A stretch of DNA of 40,115 bases from the NCBI GenBank assembly GCA_001805575.1, contig MHGN01000066.1, positions 1 to 40,115 on the forward strand, given 5' to 3'. This document shows, piece after piece, positions 36,224 through 40,115 of this stretch. This DNA comes from Omnitrophica WOR_2 bacterium RIFCSPHIGHO2_02_FULL_45_21. GTDB lineage: Bacteria > Omnitrophota > Gorgyraeia > Gygaellales > UBA12090. A program made the translations under genes and the position numbers. Below the pieces are notes generated by a model. It was not told the DNA's origin. It saw only the letters and a list, made by a program, of their open reading frames with translations, and searched no databases. Each line of letters opens with the position of its first letter. Position 1 is the stretch's first letter.

Positions 36224-38821
36224 CTAGTTGCAGGGTTCCATCTCCAGCCAGTTTATGCCCTTTTTAATATTGACTTTTATGGGTACCGCTAGCGGATAAA
36301 CGTTTTCCATTTTATCCCTGAGCAGATTTATCAGCGCAGGAGCTTCATCATTGATAACCTCAAAAACCAATTCATCGTGAATCTGCATGATCAGCTTAGA
36401 CTCAAGCTTCTTTTCTTTCAAGGCGCGGCAGAGATCAACCATTGCCAATTTGATCAGGTCCGCGGCCGAGCCCTGGATAGGAGAATTGACTGCCTGGCGC
36501 TCTGCAAAGGACATCAGCGCATTGTTCGAACTGCCTATACCCGGCAGATATCTCCTCCTTCCCAGCAATGTCTGGACATATCCCGAAATTCTAACCTGTT
36601 TTATTTGTTTCTCAATAAAATCTTTTACCCCGGGATAGCGTAAGAAGTAACTGTCAATAAAGTTTTGCGCTTCATGCGGTGCAATTTCTAAATCCTTGGC
36701 TAAGCCGAAGCTGCTCATACCATAGACAATACCGAAATTTATCCTTTTTGCCGTATCCCGCATCTCCTGCGACAGCGCATCCTGATCAACCTGAAAAATG
36801 AGGCTTGCGGTATGGCGATGGATGTCTAAACCATTCTTAAAGGCGGTACGTAAGGCTTCGTCTTCTGAAAAATGCGCCAGGACCCTGAGCTCTATCTGAG
36901 AATAATCAGCGCAGATGAGGGAATTTCCTTTTTCGGCAATAAAAGACCTGCGGATCAACCCGGCAATATCTCCCCGCGCCGGGATATTCTGTAAATTTGG
37001 GTTATGAGAAGAAATTCTCCCGGTCTCGGTTCCCGCCTGGTCAAAGGTAGCGTGAATTCTACTCGTTTTGGAATTTATAAGCGCAGGCAAACTATCCACG
37101 TAGGTATTTTTTAGTTTGGTTAACTGACGGTATTCTAAAATAAGCAGGGGAAGCTTATGTTTACGGGATAACTTTCGCAAAACCTCCTCATCAGTTGACG
37201 GCCCGCTCTTCTTCCTCTTAATCACAGGAAGTTTAAGCCTTCCGAAGAGCACATCCTGCAATTGCTTAGGCGAGTTAAGGTTAAACTCCCCTCCTGAATT
37301 CAGGGCATAGATCCTGCCCCTTAAATCAATAAGCCTTCTTTCTAAATCTTTGGATAAGTCAGCCAATGCCTTTGTATCTATTTTAACCCCGGCTAACGTC
37401 ATTGATGCCATAACCTCAACTAAAGGCATCTCTAATTCATAAAAGAGTTTGTCTTGCGAATACTCTTTGAGCTTTTCTTCCAGGATAGGTTTAAGCCTTA
37501 TCAGCAAGCTTAAGCTTTCTTCCGGACCAAAGGTGTGCGCCGGATATTTCTCTTCTAAATACCGAAAAGCCAATTCCGGCAGGCCGTATTCCGGAAGCGA
37601 TGAATCCACCAGATATGCTGCCAGCATCGTATCAAAATAGAGCCCCTGAAGATTAATGCTGTTTTTTAACAGCGAGAGCTTTGCTTCTTTTAGGTTATGG
37701 CTGATTTTCTTAATCGTTGGCTCTTCTAGCACTATTTGCAGCTGGGGGTCGCTAATGGCCAAAGAATAGAAATCCTCTCCCGAAGATAGATAAATTCTCC
37801 GGGTTGTATCTTCGCCCAGCCCCTGCACGCAGAAACGGGGTTCAGTGAGGAAAAAATAAAATTCATTCTCGAGCCTGGCTGACCCGAGGATCTTTTCTTT
37901 TAAAGTTATCTTATCCTCTAAAGGTTTTGAGATTATCTTGTTCTTAACTTCCTTTTCAACATTGGCAGGAAGCTTCTTGAGCAGGCTGTTAAATTCTAAC
38001 TGCTTAAATAAGGTCCACAGCCTATCATAATCAGGTTCTTTACGGCTTAATTTATCCAGATTAAAATCAACGTCAAGTTCATCGCGCAGCTTCAATAAAT
38101 CATAGCTTAAGCGGATAGCCTCAGTATTATTTTGAATCTCCTCCCGCAGGCCTTCAGATTTAATCTGGCTTGCGTTCTTAATCATATTTTCAACGTTGCC
38201 GAATTCTTCAAGCAGCATAAGAGCCGTCTTTTCTCCCACCCCTTTTACCCCGGGAATGTTATCAGCCGCATCTCCGGTAAGCGCAAAGAAATCAGGCAGT
38301 TGCTGAGGCTCTAAGCCATACGCACTCCTTACCTGTCCGATGGTATGGAGCATGCCTTCTTTATCCTTTCGGGGGTCAAAGACCTTTATCTTTTCATCAA
38401 CTAACTGTAAAATATCCTTGTCCGAACTCACGATAAGAACCTCTAAGGATTCCTTTCTTGCCTTTTGCGCGAGGCTAGCGAGCAAATCATCCGCCTCATA
38501 GCCCTCTAATTCAGCAATGGCAATGTTATAGGAAGAGACCACCTCCTTAATCAGCGCCATTTGCTGTTTGAGTTCATCAGGCATTGCGGAGCGCTGGCTC
38601 TTATATTCCTTATATTTCTTTTGACGGAAGGTCTCCCGGGAAACATCAAAGCAACAGGCGATATAGTCCGGTTTGTCTCTTAAGATTTTATTGAGGATAT
38701 TGGTAAAGCCCAATACCGCGCCCGTTGGTTGTCCCTGAGAAGTGGTAAAGTGCGGAAGGGCATAAAATGCCCGGTAACACAGCCCGGAGCCGTCAATAAG
38801 ATAGATTTTTGGGCTAGACAT
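36224..38821 (-). CDS. polA: DNA polymerase I
   Basis: Repair and Okazaki-fragment polymerase of 865 residues. The 5'-3' exonuclease domain (about 1-290) is intact, with DGSGLCYRAFYAL and GYEADDLLASLA. In the 3'-5' exonuclease-like domain (about 310-470) the catalytic acidic residues are missing: TEPRF stands where DTE is expected, and NLKEAKLSLL replaces the NLKxDxxxL motif. The polymerase domain is complete: ADYSQIELRVLAHFS (A), RINFGIVYGMSSFGLA (B) and QIHDELVFEV (C). So proofreading is probably absent, as in Taq polymerase. Confidence 0.96.
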   Translation of the reverse strand: MSSPKIYLIDGSGLCYRAFYALPHFTTSQGQPTGAVLGFTNILNKILRDKPDYIACCFDVSRETFRQKKYKEYKSQRSAMPDELKQQMALIKEVVSSYNIAIAELEGYEADDLLASLAQKARKESLEVLIVSSDKDILQLVDEKIKVFDPRKDKEGMLHTIGQVRSAYGLEPQQLPDFFALTGDAADNIPGVKGVGEKTALMLLEEFGNVENMIKNASQIKSEGLREEIQNNTEAIRLSYDLLKLRDELDVDFNLDKLSRKEPDYDRLWTLFKQLEFNSLLKKLPANVEKEVKNKIISKPLEDKITLKEKILGSARLENEFYFFLTEPRFCVQGLGEDTTRRIYLSSGEDFYSLAISDPQLQIVLEEPTIKKISHNLKEAKLSLLKNSINLQGLYFDTMLAAYLVDSSLPEYGLPELAFRYLEEKYPAHTFGPEESLSLLIRLKPILEEKLKEYSQDKLFYELEMPLVEVMASMTLAGVKIDTKALADLSKDLERRLIDLRGRIYALNSGGEFNLNSPKQLQDVLFGRLKLPVIKRKKSGPSTDEEVLRKLSRKHKLPLLILEYRQLTKLKNTYVDSLPALINSKTSRIHATFDQAGTETGRISSHNPNLQNIPARGDIAGLIRRSFIAEKGNSLICADYSQIELRVLAHFSEDEALRTAFKNGLDIHRHTASLIFQVDQDALSQEMRDTAKRINFGIVYGMSSFGLAKDLEIAPHEAQNFIDSYFLRYPGVKDFIEKQIKQVRISGYVQTLLGRRRYLPGIGSSNNALMSFAERQAVNSPIQGSAADLIKLAMVDLCRALKEKKLESKLIMQIHDELVFEVINDEAPALINLLRDKMENVYPLAVPIKVNIKKGINWLEMEPCN

Positions 38822-38900
38822 ACAAGCTAAGAAAGCATCAGAAGAATATAACCTAAAATTTCATCCGGGATTTTGAAAAATGGGATTTAGAGGAATAAAT

Positions 38901-39626
38901 CTATAGAAGAAGTATCTTTCTTTGCGTTGTTTCAATTAACGTATCTATCTGGTCGTTCTGGGGATCTAAGTGTTTGGCCTTGAGATACATATGCAGCGCT
39001 TGGGGATAGTTGCTCTTTTTGACCAGGATTCCTGCCTTTTCAATATAAAATTGCGCCAGCGCCTTGTTATCAGAGGACAGTTTATCTTTAAACTCTGCGG
39101 CTTCTTTATCAAGTTGAGCCGCCTGCGCGCCTAAATATTTCTCCCGTATCTCAGGAAAAACTTCTCTAAGCCCAGAGAGTCTATCCTCTGCCTTCCTGCT
39201 CATTGATTCTTCCTGAGCGTTGAGAGAAGCAAACTTCAACCAATACTCTGAGGCCTTCTGCAAATTGCCCCTGCCTTCATAGAAGAGAGCTAAATTATAA
39301 TATGCCTTGCCATAGCTGGGTTCAATAGCCACGGCCCGTAAATAAGCCTCCTCAGCATTCTCTATCTGGCCTAACGTTTCAAAAACAACGCCTAAGTCGT
39401 TATAGACAACACAAGAGGCGGGGTCTATCTGCAGGGCCTTTTGATAAAAACTAAGCGCCTCGGCCAGCATGCCTGCTTTTTGAGCCTGATAACCTCTTGA
39501 GCGATACTCTAAAGCATTTTCTGTAAGCAGGCCTGCGCAAAAGGCAGGGCTTGCTATTGCGATACATAGATTAATGACTAATAGTTGGGTTATATAAAAT
39601 GGGTATTTTGTTTCTGGCTGGACCAT
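38901..39626 (-). CDS. Exported TPR-repeat protein
   Basis: An unassigned protein of 241 residues from the ATG at 39626. A signal peptide with core LLVINLCIAIA ends near PAFCAG; the Cys may suggest a lipoprotein, but it does not fit a clean lipobox. At least three tetratricopeptide repeats follow: GYQAQKAGMLAEALSFYQKALQIDP, the YNDLGVVFETLGQIENAEEAY unit and the YYNLALFYEGRGNLQKASEYW unit. A helical stretch leads to a last repeat near the C-terminus. A longer frame starts at 39707, right after the acsB stop, but the promoter lies within that extension. Likely a periplasmic scaffold; no specific role can be given. Confidence 0.78.
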   Translation of the reverse strand: MVQPETKYPFYITQLLVINLCIAIASPAFCAGLLTENALEYRSRGYQAQKAGMLAEALSFYQKALQIDPASCVVYNDLGVVFETLGQIENAEEAYLRAVAIEPSYGKAYYNLALFYEGRGNLQKASEYWLKFASLNAQEESMSRKAEDRLSGLREVFPEIREKYLGAQAAQLDKEAAEFKDKLSSDNKALAQFYIEKAGILVKKSNYPQALHMYLKAKHLDPQNDQIDTLIETTQRKILLL

Positions 39627-39647
39627 AAGAATTTTGTACTTGCGTAT

Positions 39648-39676
39648 AGGATAATATATAACCTTGAGATAGTCAA
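39648..39676 (-). promoter_or_regulatory. Promoter for the TPR gene
   Basis: TTGACT (39676-39671), 17-bp spacer, TATCCT (39653-39648) on the minus strand. The expected start point is about 15 nt before the ATG at 39626. It may also feed polA and glgA. Confidence 0.65.
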
Positions 39677-39689
39677 GAGTTTTTTTAAT

Positions 39690-39704
39690 AAGCCCTTTGG
39701 GCTT
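39690..39704. terminator. Hairpin just after acsB
   Basis: AAGCCC-TTT-GGGCTT, a perfect 6-bp stem directly after the acsB stop codon. The minus-strand 3' side is A-rich (ATTAAAAAAA) rather than T-rich, so it is at best an atypical terminator or an RNA-end stabiliser. Confidence 0.4.
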
Positions 39705-39707
39705 CAT

Positions 39708-40115
39708 TTAAATCAAAGAGGGCATGCTCAGCGCGGGATGGCTGACTTTTTCTAAGAATGGAAGCAGCTCATCTATCGTAGTAGCAGCTGTTTCATCGGC
39801 GATTTTATTAATCAGCTCCGGCTCGCCGATTTCCTTCGCCCTTTTGATAAGTTTTTCGCCGAGTAATTCTTTTAATTCTTTGGGCATCCAGACGATCCTT
39901 TTCAGGCCGCCGTCAGCAGAGATAAACTTCTTGCTGGTAAGATAAATTTTTCCCACCCCTAAGAATCCAGGGGTCTGCACCCCGCCTCCTACCGAACCGG
40001 CCAGAGTAGTAAAGGTCATACCGCAGGGGGTCATCCCCGGGTAATCCCGGTGCACAATCATTATGCCATTTGCCTCAGGGATTAAGGCCAGGATACACTC
40101 AAAGCAGCCGCAGGA
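39708..40115 (-). CDS. acsB: Acetyl-CoA synthase (CO dehydrogenase/ACS beta subunit), C-terminal part
   Basis: Catalytic subunit that joins CO, a methyl group and CoA in the Wood-Ljungdahl pathway. The gene enters from the right edge and 135 codons are visible. They begin with CGCFECI (from 40112), the Cys-Gly-Cys that binds the distal nickel of the A-cluster. The family's closing segments follow: TTLAGSVGGGVQTPGFLGVGKIYL, FISADGGLKRIVWMPKELK, and ADETAATTIDELLPFLEKVSHPAL. The 40061 ATG is internal, since the frame is open to the edge. The rest of the enzyme and its partners lie outside the window. Confidence 0.95.
   Translation of the reverse strand, partial: SCGCFECILALIPEANGIMIVHRDYPGMTPCGMTFTTLAGSVGGGVQTPGFLGVGKIYLTSKKFISADGGLKRIVWMPKELKELLGEKLIKRAKEIGEPELINKIADETAATTIDELLPFLEKVSHPALSMPSLI

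Noticed and set aside
39627-39707. Longer N-terminus of the TPR protein from 39707
   Set aside because: The region contains a good promoter and the acsB hairpin, there is no ribosome binding site, and the signal peptide fits the ATG at 39626 better. It is not fully excluded.

Overview
The window looks like a chromosomal segment of an anaerobic bacterium with a Gram-negative style envelope. The right edge carries the end of an acetyl-CoA synthase (Wood-Ljungdahl pathway), and the rest is housekeeping. The mix of an acsB end, polA, glgA, rho, rpmE-prfA-prmC-murA, trp genes, a large CHASE2/HD-GYP protein and a type II secretion-like pilin, with many small palindromic repeats between genes, suggests an uncultivated lineage such as Omnitrophota. 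That placement is inference and was not tested.

Nearly everything is on the minus strand, so transcription runs from right to left. In that order: acsB (partial); a TPR lipoprotein-like or secreted protein with its own promoter; polA; glgA; a 172-bp imperfect palindrome; coaE-rho; rpmE, flanked by two related hairpin elements; prfA-prmC-murA; trpG; a 114-bp repeat; trpD-trpC; and an RNA-processing type metallo-beta-lactamase protein. A complete insertion sequence (23804-25197, plus strand, 15-bp target duplication) then sits just upstream of the promoter of a structured leader that precedes a single-domain response regulator. After it come a nitroreductase, an htpX protease with an EF-hand-like loop, trpB, trpA, an M16 protease, mgtE and a CNNM/CBS protein. 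A tight operon follows: DUF5679-rsfS-argS-recJ. Two plus-strand genes (a prepilin and rpmB) interrupt the pattern. Then come the CHASE2/HD-GYP gene, rpsO, pnp (with a second copy of the 114-bp repeat upstream), ftsK, rodZ, rimO, pgsA, pgpA and the signal peptide of a secreted protein running off the left edge.

Functional groups: translation (rpsO, rpmB, rpmE, argS, rsfS, prfA, prmC, rimO); RNA turnover and termination (pnp, rho, MBL/beta-CASP); DNA replication, repair and segregation (polA, recJ, ftsK); envelope and cell shape (murA, rodZ, pgsA, pgpA); tryptophan synthesis (trpG, D, C, B and A; trpE and trpF are not in the window); signalling (CHASE2/HD-GYP, response regulator).

Points most worth a second look: the roughly 175-nt leader with a 12-bp closing stem and an intrinsic terminator directly before the response-regulator start codon; the intact long-duplication IS next to it; rsfS, which has no ATG/GTG/TTG start and appears to begin at AUA in an ATAG overlap; a -1 frameshift in murA; an EF-hand loop inside HtpX; and several families of palindromic elements, some of which extend into coding regions.
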